Origin: CAZKTO01 sp964555685
GTDB taxonomy: Bacteria; Chloroflexota; Dehalococcoidia; SHYB01
Length of the DNA stretch: 37,612 bases
NCBI GenBank assembly: GCA_964555685.1
Contig: CAZKTO010000022.1
Location: 1-37,612 of the forward strand
Direction: 5' to 3'
Shown here: piece after piece, positions 24,701 to 31,877 of the stretch
Layout: each line of letters opens with the position of its first letter
Position numbering within the stretch: the first letter of the stretch is position 1
Position numbers and translations under genes: made by a program
Notes under the pieces: generated by a model
What the model was told of the DNA's origin: nothing
The model's database searches: none
Seen by the model: only the letters and a program-made list of their open reading frames with translations

Positions 24701-25022
24701 TCAGAACCTCGGGCGTGGCGCGGAAGAACGACGAGGAGACGACGGGCGAATCGGCCGAGAGAGCGCGGCCCCATCGGGCCCAGCTCAGGATCTGCGGGAA
24801 GCTCATCCGAGACGCCACGCCCGGCGTCGCCTTGAAGTACTCGGTGGCGGCCTCCCACGACCGGAAGGAGTGCTGGGCGATGGCGATGCCCTCTCGGGCC
24901 CAGGCATCCAGGTCCTCCGGACTCAGGTGCTGGCGGGCGTCGCGGGATGCCTTGCGGAACTCCGTGGCCACGGAGACAGGGAAGCGCTGCAGCTCCGATT
25001 CTACTGACGGGACATCGTTCAT
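21792..25022 (-). CDS. NorD/CbbO-like VWA-domain protein with long helical N-terminus
   Basis: 1076 residues. The C-terminal VWA domain (about 848-1076) has a complete MIDAS: D857-x-S859-x-S861, T968 in MHATRMGP, and D996 in LLSDGRPQD. Residues 1-390 are helical repeat-like (recurring FFxATPEVL, YFDVSPKLL, FLRNAPQVL units). A central segment has H417-x3-H421 (ATHQVAH) and later LVEDGRID (481-488), the layout of a metal-binding or relict protease site. A Gln/Glu-rich linker (590-720) follows. Such proteins partner MoxR/NorQ ATPases to insert metals or remodel enzymes. The cognate ATPase is 70 bp upstream. No nitric oxide reductase or RuBisCO is in the window, so the client is unknown. Confidence 0.88.
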   Translation of the reverse strand: MNDVPSVESELQRFPVSVATEFRKASRDARQHLSPEDLDAWAREGIAIAQHSFRSWEAATEYFKATPGVASRMSFPQILSWARWGRALSADSPVVSSSFFRATPEVLMAIGPDQVAPWATFGKTLYKGTWKSSSLAAAYFDVSPKLLRCLNLAELEEVVGFIDALAQKSYDLATECLTIADSVFGQVDRADRRAFLSLGGVLARTNWRDVKPFFENGARILVSVERSQRTRFLALAERLTRQTGGNIITFLLDCSAALGEIDQHRHSQMLTMAEELAGIAPGAVGEFLRNAPQVLGRVKDEQLDRWFEEGVGILRENEDGGLAFFRLESGRGERVLESLTNGIYLDRVKEVLAMYCRALAGQSVELQPSQELKEKGIGWNSAEQATTEGNNIFLPAFVERYGSKPENFGWFKVIATHQVAHLEFGSFDFAFDRPSAVFAGEEQRPLVAPATAKPAQGAVTDLQRFFDLFPDRQLASDLFTLVEDGRIDHRVKWEYPGLRPVYERVQGEAVAERPSPSELPLREALMETLVRLSLEDRNAFAVPAELREIIDAVAALAKAVQRPDAGVEDTAEATIRIYDIVRQVPNLEAIPEESEETTTDQMGQGGSERLQELLQELRPGSSGQGGAPPQGRMEKEYQRPERVEFRGDFKPELVQALENLKKEAMKAQSEMRQTGISKDDLKRMLEQSVEVEVSEAQQGDLDRTAGMFVDNLMNEASRQQAKARQGTQFGHVPDDDRPLVAEEPLSFLYDEWDFRAADYKPRWCCVREKRMEEGTQDFFEKTLKNHNLLVSKIKRQFEMLAPQMLRKVKHLPDGDEYDFDMVVESVIERLAGDTPTDKVYWRRNKIARDVAVAFLLDMSASTAEAVDEARRQFDSWDLPDDPRDYMAWLRSRREEMSRRTYKRIIDIEKESTVLFIKALEAIGDLYGIYGFSGYGRENVEFYVIKDLGERFGDSIKRRIDKITPMHATRMGPAIRHATTKLGQQDARTKILFLLSDGRPQDRGYSREGVEKEYAVHDTRMALNEARHKGITPFCLTVDRYGHDYLKTMCADMGYEVLADIHSLPERLPALYRRLTV

Positions 25023-25092
25023 AGGGTCCGCTGCTTCGGCGGGAGGCCCCTCGGTATGGAGAGACCGGCTCGCTGGGTGAGGGCCGCCCGGT

Positions 25093-25995
25093 CTAGGCGA
25101 AGATGGTCGCCACCACCTCTTCGATGCTGCGCTGCACGTCCCGGTCGTCGCAGAGAGCCCAGACGACGGCCGTCTGGCAGGCCCGCCGGGGCGTGATGCC
25201 GCCGGCCATGAGCTTGGCGGCGTAGATCAGGAGGCGGGTGCTCACGCCCTCCTCCAGGCCGTGCTCTTTCAGGTTCCGGACCTTCTCGCCCAGCTTAGCC
25301 AGGCTGGTGGCCACATCCATGCTGACGCCGCCCTCGTGCTGGATGACCCGGCTCTCGATATCCCGCGGCGGATAGTCGAACTCCATGGAGATGAAGCGCT
25401 GGCGGGTACTCTGCTTCAGGTCCTTGAGGGCGCTCTGGTAGCCGGGGTTGTAGGACATAACCAGGAGGAAGTGCTCGTGGGCCTGAAGGATCTGGCCCCG
25501 CTTCTCCACGGGGAGCAGGCGCCGGTGGTCCGTGAGGGGATGGATCAGAACCGTGGTGTCCTTGCGGGCCTCGACGATCTCGTCCAGGTAGCAGATGGCC
25601 CCCGCCTTGACAGCCCGGCTCAAGGGGCCATCGAGCCACTTGGTCTCCTGGCCCTCCAGGAGGTAGCGGCCCACCAGGTCGCTGGCCGTCAGGTCCTCGT
25701 GGCAGGCGATGGTAACCAGCGGCAGGCCGCCGTTGGCGCTGGCCCCGTCCTTGGCCTGCTTCTTGGCGGTCGCCATGGGCCGTCCCAGCCGCCAGGACAT
25801 ATACTCGATGAAGCGGGTCTTGCCGCACCCCGTGGGCCCCTTCAGCAGCACCGGGAGCTTTTGCCGGTAGGCGGTCTCGAAGATCTCCACCTCGTCGTGG
25901 ACCGGGAGGTAGAAGGGCTCCTCCTCGAGCATGTACTCTTCGATGATGTACTGGCGATAGAGCGTCTGGGTCTTTCCAGTCACGATGCCCCTCAC
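25093..25995 (-). CDS. CbbQ/NirQ/NorQ-type MoxR AAA+ ATPase
   Basis: 300 residues. Walker A GPTGCGKT (53-60), Walker B CYLDEI (135-140), sensor 1 Asn in SYNPGY (N183) and the arginine-finger region STRQRF (196-201) show an active ATPase of the MoxR clade. CHEDLTASDLVGRYLLEG and the C-terminal domain (VSTRLLIYAAKLMAGG) match CbbQ/NorQ. These ATPases work with a VWA partner, here the next gene. The GTG start at 25995 overlaps the coaE stop (GTGA), implying translational coupling. Placement behind coaE, not an enzyme operon, is unusual. Confidence 0.92.
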   Translation of the reverse strand: MRGIVTGKTQTLYRQYIIEEYMLEEEPFYLPVHDEVEIFETAYRQKLPVLLKGPTGCGKTRFIEYMSWRLGRPMATAKKQAKDGASANGGLPLVTIACHEDLTASDLVGRYLLEGQETKWLDGPLSRAVKAGAICYLDEIVEARKDTTVLIHPLTDHRRLLPVEKRGQILQAHEHFLLVMSYNPGYQSALKDLKQSTRQRFISMEFDYPPRDIESRVIQHEGGVSMDVATSLAKLGEKVRNLKEHGLEEGVSTRLLIYAAKLMAGGITPRRACQTAVVWALCDDRDVQRSIEEVVATIFA

Positions 25996-26594
25996 CCCTT
26001 AGCGACGACGTGCGCTTCCCATTGGGCCCGAACCCGCGCCCGGACCTCGTCCAAGGTGCAGTTCGTGTCGATGACGACCTTGGCCTGCTTGGCCCGCTCC
26101 TCGTTGGGGAGCTGCGAGCGGATCCGCGCCCGGATCTGCTCCTCGCCCCAGCTGTTGCGGGCCTTCACGCGGCGGATGACGATATCCTCCGGCGCCTGGG
26201 TGACCCATACCTCGCCCACCAGGGGCACCCAGCCGGCCTCGATGAGGATGGCCGCCTCCAGCACCACGGTCCGGACGCCCTGCCGCTCCAGCTCCCGCAG
26301 CTTCTGGGAGATCAGGTCCCGCATCCGCGGGTGGACGATGGCGTTGAGGCGCTGGAGCTTGGCCGGGTCGCTGAAGACGATGGCGCCCAGCTTCTTGCGG
26401 TCGATCTGGCGGTCCGGCCCCGCGATCTCCCCGCCAAACTCGGCGATAAGGTCCTTCCAGGCAGGTGTGTCCGGAAGGTAGGTCTCGTGCCCGATCTTGT
26501 CCGCGTCTAAGATGTAGGCCCCCAGGTCCTTCAAGAACCGGGAGACCGTGCTCTTGCCGCTGCCCAGGCCGCCCGTTAGGCCGATGACGCGCAT
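25992..26594 (-). CDS. coaE: Dephospho-CoA kinase
   Basis: Last step of coenzyme A synthesis: phosphorylates the ribose 3'-OH of dephospho-CoA. 200 residues with P-loop LTGGLGSGKSTV, DADKIGHE, the lid region VFSDPAKLQRLNAIVHPRM, and the VVLEAAILIEAGW and RRVKAR motifs. ATG 26594 is supported by GGAAGG four bases upstream and a promoter ending 22 nt before it. First gene of a three-gene operon with the NorQ/NorD-like pair; its stop overlaps the ATPase start. Confidence 0.96.
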   Translation of the reverse strand: MRVIGLTGGLGSGKSTVSRFLKDLGAYILDADKIGHETYLPDTPAWKDLIAEFGGEIAGPDRQIDRKKLGAIVFSDPAKLQRLNAIVHPRMRDLISQKLRELERQGVRTVVLEAAILIEAGWVPLVGEVWVTQAPEDIVIRRVKARNSWGEEQIRARIRSQLPNEERAKQAKVVIDTNCTLDEVRARVRAQWEAHVVAKG

Positions 26595-26615
26595 CCGTCC
26601 TTCCCGTGTGTGCGC

Positions 26616-26645
26616 ATTGTACCAGCGGCGCTCCGGCGGGGTCAA
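26616..26645 (-). promoter_or_regulatory. Promoter of coaE-norQ-norD-like operon
   Basis: TTGACC (26645-26640), an 18-nt spacer, then TACAAT (26621-26616). Predicted start near 26609, a 15-nt leader. The 402-bp gap between coaE and selA holds this promoter, a repeat element and the selA promoter. Confidence 0.8.
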
Positions 26646-26688
26646 GGAGAAGCGGTGACTGGCGAAAGAGGGCTATGCTAGACCAAAA

Positions 26689-26838
26689 TGTCATTCTGAG
26701 TTCGCCTGAGGCGAACGAAGAATCTGGGGCGGGGCGGCTCACCAGAAGCCCCAGATGGGCGGGCACCCTTCGGCTTCGCTCAGGGCAGGCTCCGGCCCGC
26801 CCCTACGGGCGATTTGTTCACAGCCTCTCAGGGTGACA
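26689..26838. mobile_element. MITE-like element E (150 bp) between divergent coaE and selA
   Basis: Imperfect 12-bp ends TGTCATTCTGAG and CTCAGGGTGACA (two mismatches), a hairpin TTCGCC-TGA-GGCGAA, then CGAAGAATCT. The interior is a mosaic including a GGGCGGG...CCCGCCC pair. A different family from elements A-D but with the same plan. GCTATGCTAG occurs on both sides (26672-26681 and 26867-26876), though not directly at the ends. Confidence 0.6.
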
Positions 26839-26844
26839 CTACAA

Positions 26845-26874
26845 TTGCGACTTTTGGTGCAAGGCCGCTATGCT
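26845..26874 (+). promoter_or_regulatory. Candidate promoter of selA
   Basis: TTGCGA (26845-26850), an 18-nt spacer, then TATGCT (26869-26874). This leaves a GC-rich leader of about 115 nt before the TTG start. I see no tRNA-Sec or recognisable riboswitch in that leader. Confidence 0.5.
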
Positions 26875-26996
26875 AGTATGAAGACGCGCTCTCCCTGATC
26901 CGTTCGCATGCAGGGCCGCGGGCCCGCGCCTCCCAGGGAGTCCGCCCGCAGCGTCCTTCCGGGCCCGCTGGGGCGCGCCCTTCGGAAAGGAATCTG

Positions 26997-28430
26997 TTGG
27001 AGCAGGGGTTCCGCAGCCTACCCAGCGTCGAGCGGCTGCTCACCGACGGCCGCTTGGCCACCGCCATCCAGCGCTACTCCCGCGAGACCGTCGCCGGCGT
27101 GGTGCGGGCGAGCCTGGACGCCTCCCGCTCCCGCATCGCCCGCGGGGCCGCGGCGCCATCCATCGACCTCCTCATCGCCGAGGTCGAATCGACGGCCGCC
27201 GCCCTCTGCGAGCCCTCCCTGCGGCCCGTCATCAACGCCACCGGCGTCCTCCTCCACACGAACCTGGGCCGGGCGCCTCTCAGCGCCGCCGCCGCCGAGG
27301 CGGCCCGCCGCGCCGCCCTGGGCTACACCAACCTCGAGCTGGACCTCGCCACGGGCGAGCGCGGCTCCCGGCACGCCCACCTGGAGCGCCTCCTCTGCCG
27401 GGTGACCGGCGCCGAGGCCGCCATCGCCGTCAACAACAACGCCGCCGCCGTCATGCTCGTCCTCACCGCCTTCGCCAAGGGGCGCGAGGTCATCGTCTCC
27501 CGGGGCGAGGCCATCGAGATCGGCGGCGGCTTCCGCATCCCCGAGATCCTGGCCCAGAGCGGCGCCCGGCTCGTCGAGGTCGGCACCACCAACAAGACCT
27601 ATCTCTCGGACTACGAGCGGGCCGTCACGGACCAGACGGCCTGCATCCTCAAGGTCCACCCCAGCAACTTCCGCATCACCGGCTTCACCCACGTCCCCGC
27701 CCTCGGCGAGCTGGTCCAAGCGGCGCGAGATCGCGGCCTCACCCTCATCCACGACATCGGCTCCGGCTGCCTGCTGGAGAGCCGCGACTTCGGCCTCGCC
27801 CACGAGCCGACGCCTCAGGAGAGCATCGCCGCCGGCGCCGACCTCGTCTGCTTCTCCGGCGATAAGCTCCTGGGCGGACCCCAGGCCGGCATCGTCGCCG
27901 GCACGGCCAAGGCCGTGGGCGCCCTCAAGCAGCACCCGCTGGTGCGGGCGCTGCGCGTGGACAAGCAGACGACGGCCGCGCTCCAGGCGACGCTCCTCCA
28001 TTACGTGAAAGGCGAGGCGACGACCCGCATCCCCGTCTGGCGCATGCTCGCCACCCCCGTGGCGGCCATCGAGCGGCGGGCCCGGCGCTGGGCCAGGGCC
28101 GTGGGCGAGGGGGCGCGCGTCCTGGACGGCTGGTCGACCATCGGCGGCGGGAGCCTCCCGGGCGAGGCGCTGCCCACCAAGGTGCTCGCCATCGGCTACC
28201 CCGACAGGTCGGGGTACTCGGGGCAGATGCTGGCCGAGACGGCGCGCCGCCTGCGCGAGGGGCACCCGGAAGGGGCGTACCCGCCCGTCATGGCGCGCAT
28301 CCAGGACGACGCCCTGGTCCTGGACCCGCGCACCGTGGACCCCAAGGACGACCGGCTCGTGGTGGCGGCGCTCCGGGCGGCGCTGGCGGCCTCCGGCCTC
28401 GCCTCCCCATCGGCGCGCCCCGGCTCATAA
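26997..28430 (+). CDS. selA: L-seryl-tRNA(Sec) selenium transferase
   Basis: PLP enzyme that converts Ser-tRNA(Sec) to Sec-tRNA(Sec). 477 residues, normal length. The N-terminal tRNA-binding region begins LPSVERLLTDGR; the core shows VINATGVLLHTNLGRAPLS, NNNAAAVML, SRGEAIEIGGGFRIPEI, HPSNFRITGFT and the PLP lysine in FSGDKLLGGPQAG (K290). The TTG start follows AAAGGA. A dispersed palindrome sits in frame and encodes PDRSG (402-406). selB, selC and selD are not in the window. mutS2 follows after 4 bp, so they are probably co-transcribed. Confidence 0.96.
   Translation: MEQGFRSLPSVERLLTDGRLATAIQRYSRETVAGVVRASLDASRSRIARGAAAPSIDLLIAEVESTAAALCEPSLRPVINATGVLLHTNLGRAPLSAAAAEAARRAALGYTNLELDLATGERGSRHAHLERLLCRVTGAEAAIAVNNNAAAVMLVLTAFAKGREVIVSRGEAIEIGGGFRIPEILAQSGARLVEVGTTNKTYLSDYERAVTDQTACILKVHPSNFRITGFTHVPALGELVQAARDRGLTLIHDIGSGCLLESRDFGLAHEPTPQESIAAGADLVCFSGDKLLGGPQAGIVAGTAKAVGALKQHPLVRALRVDKQTTAALQATLLHYVKGEATTRIPVWRMLATPVAAIERRARRWARAVGEGARVLDGWSTIGGGSLPGEALPTKVLAIGYPDRSGYSGQMLAETARRLREGHPEGAYPPVMARIQDDALVLDPRTVDPKDDRLVVAALRAALAASGLASPSARPGS
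28199..28214. repeat. Dispersed palindrome CCCCGAC-AG-GTCGGGG inside selA
   Basis: Perfect arms, translated as PDRSG, the same register as the copy in the methyltransferase gene. Confidence 0.8.
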
Positions 28431-28434
28431 CGCC

Positions 28435-30939
28435 ATGCCCTTTGATCCTATCGCCGGCCGTCCGATGCCAGAGCCACCCGTGCCGGGCGGCGCGCCCGCG
28501 GCCCCTCCGGCCCCAGCGAGAGGAGGAGCCACGCCCCGGTCTGTCGGCGCGCCTGCCGAGCGGAGCGAGCGGGCCGCCGCCCTGCGCCAGCGCGCCCTGC
28601 GAACCCTGGAGTTCACCACGGTCCGCCAGCGGCTGGCCGGCTACGCCTCGTTCCCCGTGAGCCGGGAGATGGCCCTCGCCCTCGAGCCCGCCTACGGCGC
28701 CGCCGAGGTCGCGCGCCTGCGGGACGAGGCCCGCGAGGCCCTGCGCCTCCTGGAGCTGCGCCCCGGCCTCTCGCCCGCCGACGCCCAGGACGTCCGCCAG
28801 CTGGCGCGGACGGCAGCCCTGGGCGGGCAGCTCACCGGCCCCGATCTCATCGCCATCGCCAAGACCCTGGCCGTCGTCCAGTCGTTCAAGGCGAACCTCA
28901 CGCGCCTGGCCGATGCGCTCCCCGTGCTGGCGAGCGTCGCCGCCGGCCTCGCCGACGTGCGGGATTTAGAGGCGTCCATCCGGGCCAAGCTCAGCCCCCA
29001 GGGCGACGTCCTGGACTCCGCCAGCGAGCTGCTGGCCCGCCTGCGCCTGGAGGAGCGCGCCGCCCACGAGCGGCTCCTGGCCCGGCTCAAGGAGTTCATC
29101 GCCTCCGCCGACGGGCGCCGCGTCCTCCAGGAGCCCTTCATCACCACCCGGGACGATCGCTACGTGCTGGCGGTCAAGGCGGAGCACCGGGGCCAGGTCC
29201 AGGGCCTCATCCACGACCTTTCCAGCAGCGGGGCCACCGTCTTCATGGAGCCCCTGGCCGCCGTCGAGCTGGGCAACGCCTGGCGCGAGCTCTCGCTTGC
29301 CGAGCGGCGCGAGGTGGAGCGCATCCTGCGCGAGCTGGCGGCGGTCACCGGCGAGCGCGCCGAAGCCATCGAGGAGAGCATCGACCGCCTGGCCCGCATC
29401 GACCTGGCGCTGGCCAAGGCCCGCATGGGCCGGGCGCTGGATGGCGCCGTCGCCGAGATCATCGAGCCGGGCCCGCCCGCCGTCCGCCTCCGCGACGCCC
29501 GGCATCCGCTCCTCCCGGGGCGCGCCGTGCCCATCTCCGTGGAGATCGGCCGGGACTTCCGCGCCCTCGTCATCTCGGGCCCCAACACCGGCGGCAAGAC
29601 CGTCGCCCTCAAGACCGTGGGGCTCCTGGCCCTCATGGCCCAGGCGGGCATCCCCATCCCCGCCGAGGCCGGCTCCGCGCTCCAGTCCTTCGACGGCATC
29701 TACGCCGACATCGGCGACGAGCAGAGCATCGAGCAGTCGCTCTCGACCTTTAGCGGCCACCTCCGGACCATCGTGGACGTCCTGGCCTGCGCCACCGCCC
29801 GGTCGCTGGTCCTCCTGGACGAGCTGGGCGCCGGCACCGACCCGCAGGAGGGCAGCGCCGTCGCCAAGGCGATCCTATCGGAGCTGGTCCGGCGCGGCGC
29901 GGCGACGGTGGTGACCACCCACCACGGCGAGATCAAGGCTTTCGCCCAGTCGGCGCCGGGTGTGGCCAACGCCAGCGTCGAGTTCGACGCGGAGACGCTG
30001 GCGCCCACCTACCGGCTGGTGGTGGGCCTGCCGGGGCGCAGCAACGCCCTGGCCATCGCCGAGCGGCTGGGGCTCCCCCCAGGCGTGCTGGAGGAGGCGC
30101 GGGCATCCCTCGGCTCCGGCGCCGCCCAGGTGGAGGCCATGCTGAGCGATATCGAGGAGCAGCGGCGCAAGGCCCAGGCCGAGCGCGCCGCCGCCGAGAC
30201 CGCCCGCCAAGAGATCGAGCAAGTCCGCGCCGGTCTGGAGCAACGGCTGCGAGCCCTGGAGGCCGAGCGCCAGGGCGCGACCCAGATATACCAGGTCGAG
30301 GTCCAGGTGATGGCCGAGGAGCTCAAGAGCCGGCTGCGCCACGCCCGTCGGCGCCTCAACGCCCTCGTCGGTGAGCGGGGGCAGCAGGAGCTCACCGAGA
30401 TCGCCGCCGAGGTGGACGCCGTCCGCGCCGCGCTGGAGCGGGCCCCCTGGCAGACCGACGGCCCGTCAGAGCCCGGCTCCGCCGAGCCCGTGCTCCCCGG
30501 CGACCTGATCCGCGTCGAGGGCGTCGGGCAGCCGGCGGAGGTCCTCTCCGGGCCCGACGAGCGGGGACGCGTCCAGGTGCAAGCGGGCCCGGTCCGGCTG
30601 GAGGTCCATCGCAGCCGCATCCGGGGCAAGGAGCCCCGTCCCGCCCCGGCGCCCAAGCCGGGCGTGGTGGTGGCCAAGGGCGCGGCGGCCCGGGCGGCCG
30701 TCGGAACCGAGTTCTGGGTCCACGGCATGCGCGCGCAGCAGGCCGTCGAGGCGGTGGACGAGTATCTGGAGAAGGCGGCCCTGGCCGACCATCACCGCGT
30801 CCGCATCATCCACGGCAAGGGCCGCGGCGTCCTGCGCAGCGCCATCCAGCGCGCCCTGGGCGACCATCCCCTGGTGGGCCTCTTCCACGACGCCCCGCCG
30901 GACGAGGGCGGCGAGGGCGTGACGATCGTGGAATTGTGA
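28435..30939 (+). CDS. mutS2: MutS2 family ATPase/endonuclease with Smr domain
   Basis: 834 residues. The MutS2 core begins about residue 50 (RTLEFTTVRQRLAGYA). Walker A is SGPNTGGKT (381-389), followed by DIGDEQSIEQSLSTFSGH, Walker B LVLLDELGAGTDP and VVTTHHGEIK. A coiled coil (about 560-660) leads to the C-terminal Smr nuclease domain (about 755-834, VHGMRAQQAV and RIIHGKGRGVLRSAI). MutS2 restrains recombination and, in B. subtilis, also acts on collided ribosomes. The first 45 residues are a Pro/Ala-rich extension. It lacks the MutS mismatch-recognition domain. Confidence 0.96.
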   Translation: MPFDPIAGRPMPEPPVPGGAPAAPPAPARGGATPRSVGAPAERSERAAALRQRALRTLEFTTVRQRLAGYASFPVSREMALALEPAYGAAEVARLRDEAREALRLLELRPGLSPADAQDVRQLARTAALGGQLTGPDLIAIAKTLAVVQSFKANLTRLADALPVLASVAAGLADVRDLEASIRAKLSPQGDVLDSASELLARLRLEERAAHERLLARLKEFIASADGRRVLQEPFITTRDDRYVLAVKAEHRGQVQGLIHDLSSSGATVFMEPLAAVELGNAWRELSLAERREVERILRELAAVTGERAEAIEESIDRLARIDLALAKARMGRALDGAVAEIIEPGPPAVRLRDARHPLLPGRAVPISVEIGRDFRALVISGPNTGGKTVALKTVGLLALMAQAGIPIPAEAGSALQSFDGIYADIGDEQSIEQSLSTFSGHLRTIVDVLACATARSLVLLDELGAGTDPQEGSAVAKAILSELVRRGAATVVTTHHGEIKAFAQSAPGVANASVEFDAETLAPTYRLVVGLPGRSNALAIAERLGLPPGVLEEARASLGSGAAQVEAMLSDIEEQRRKAQAERAAAETARQEIEQVRAGLEQRLRALEAERQGATQIYQVEVQVMAEELKSRLRHARRRLNALVGERGQQELTEIAAEVDAVRAALERAPWQTDGPSEPGSAEPVLPGDLIRVEGVGQPAEVLSGPDERGRVQVQAGPVRLEVHRSRIRGKEPRPAPAPKPGVVVAKGAAARAAVGTEFWVHGMRAQQAVEAVDEYLEKAALADHHRVRIIHGKGRGVLRSAIQRALGDHPLVGLFHDAPPDEGGEGVTIVEL

Positions 30940-30946
30940 TGGCATG

Positions 30947-30957
30947 CATAGGCTATG
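30947..30957. promoter_or_regulatory. Candidate operator of the toxin-antitoxin pair
   Basis: Palindrome CATAG-G-CTATG overlaps a -10-like TATGAT, with another CTATG half-site at 30964-30968. RHH antitoxins commonly bind such sites to repress their own operon. Confidence 0.4.
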
Positions 30958-30982
30958 ATGCTTCTATGCTTAGGGGTCTGCG

Positions 30983-31222
30983 ATGAAGCGCACCATGGTC
31001 TATCTGCCAGATGACGTCCATGACGGCTTGCGCCGGATTGCGTTCGAGCGGCGCGCGTCCATGGCCGAACTGATTCGGAATGCCGTCGGGCAGGTATTTG
31101 GCGAAGATATTGAAGACTTGCGCGATGGAGAGGCAGAGCTCCGTCGCTACCTTGCGAATCCGAGGTCGGCGATCACCCTCGAACAGATAAAGGCCCGGCG
31201 CAAGGTCAGTGTACGTCGTTAA
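30983..31222 (+). CDS. Ribbon-helix-helix (CopG-like) antitoxin
   Basis: 79 residues. The N-terminus KRTMVYLPDDVHDGLRRIAFERRASMAELIRNAV has the RHH pattern: one DNA-binding strand (TMVYLP) and two helices. The C-terminal half (EDIEDLRDGEAELRRYLANP...) would bind the toxin. The toxin start overlaps its end by 14 bp, the usual antitoxin-first order. Lower GC than the flanking mutS2 gene suggests transfer. Confidence 0.85.
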   Translation: MKRTMVYLPDDVHDGLRRIAFERRASMAELIRNAVGQVFGEDIEDLRDGEAELRRYLANPRSAITLEQIKARRKVSVRR

Positions 31223-31466
31223 GCTCACCCATGGCGCCCAACGCGATCTAGCAAAAGCACCATCGCAGAACCACGATCGGCTCGTAGACGCGATGACGCA
31301 GCTTGCTAGCGAGCCACGGCCGCATGGAGTCGTCAAGCTCGGTGGCACGCTTTACCGGATTCGTGTCGGGAGATGGCGAATCATCTCCCACATCGCTGAC
31401 CGGCAGCGCGAAGCCGTTGTGGTGAAAATAGCCCACCGCTCTGAAAGTACGTACAAAGGGCTCTAA
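31209..31466 (+). CDS. RelE/ParE family toxin
   Basis: 85 residues. VVKLTHGAQRDLAKAP starts the fold, and LGGTLYRIRVGRWRIISHIADRQREAVVVKIAHRSESTYKGL carries the YRIRVGxxRIxxxI and HR patterns of RelE mRNases or ParE gyrase inhibitors; sequence alone does not separate the two. GTG start with AAGG upstream, overlapping the antitoxin gene. Confidence 0.85.
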   Translation: MYVVKLTHGAQRDLAKAPSQNHDRLVDAMTQLASEPRPHGVVKLGGTLYRIRVGRWRIISHIADRQREAVVVKIAHRSESTYKGL

Positions 31467-31476
31467 GATCACGCCA

Positions 31477-31659
31477 ATGGAAGAGTACCGCTGTCTCGAC
31501 TGCGGCCACGAGTTCCCCAGCCGCGAGCCCACAGGCGAGGCCGCCTGTCCCCGCTGCGGCGGACGCGACCTCATCGACAACCCGTGGCTCCTGGGCTCCC
31601 CGGACGCCGCGGGCCTCACCTCCGACGACTACCGCGAGCACGTCCGCGTCACCACCTGA
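31477..31659 (+). CDS. Small zinc-ribbon protein (60 aa, FmdB-like)
   Basis: YRCLDCGHEF and CPRCGGRDL give two CxxC knuckles, one zinc ribbon. The rest is short and polar. It begins 10 bp after the toxin stop. Resembles FmdB-type regulators only in general form. No clear ribosome site; function unknown. Confidence 0.65.
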   Translation: MEEYRCLDCGHEFPSREPTGEAACPRCGGRDLIDNPWLLGSPDAAGLTSDDYREHVRVTT

Positions 31660-31670
31660 TGCTGACCCCC

Positions 31671-31687
31671 GCCGGCCGTAGGCCGGC
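31671..31687. repeat. Palindrome GCCGGCC-GTA-GGCCGGC
   Basis: 7-bp perfect arms, 11 bp after the zinc-ribbon gene. Possible weak terminator (followed by CTGGGTTTC) or repeat. Confidence 0.45.
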
Positions 31688-31865
31688 CTGGGTTTCATCC
31701 ATCCGGCAGGGGCACGGCACGCCTGTGCGTGCGGAACATAATTGGAAGGGAGAAAAGGACGGGGAAGACGGGACGTTAGCCTAGCTCTAGGAGGGGCGCC
31801 TGAGGTTGGAGCGGACCCGTCGCACACCTGCGGTCCTGGCATGCTCTTCCGGGGGGATTCCGGCG

Positions 31866-31871
31866 TATAAT
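31866..31871 (+). promoter_or_regulatory. -10 box of the GNAT gene, likely leaderless
   Basis: Perfect TATAAT with its expected start about seven bases on, which is the A of the ATG at 31878. No good -35 is seen. Confidence 0.55.
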
Positions 31872-31877
31872 CCGCCC

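Noticed and set aside
26875..26996. Possible tRNA-Sec or riboswitch in the selA leader
   Set aside because: No tRNA-like acceptor/T-loop with a TCA anticodon and no known riboswitch core could be found; only GC-rich inverted pieces.
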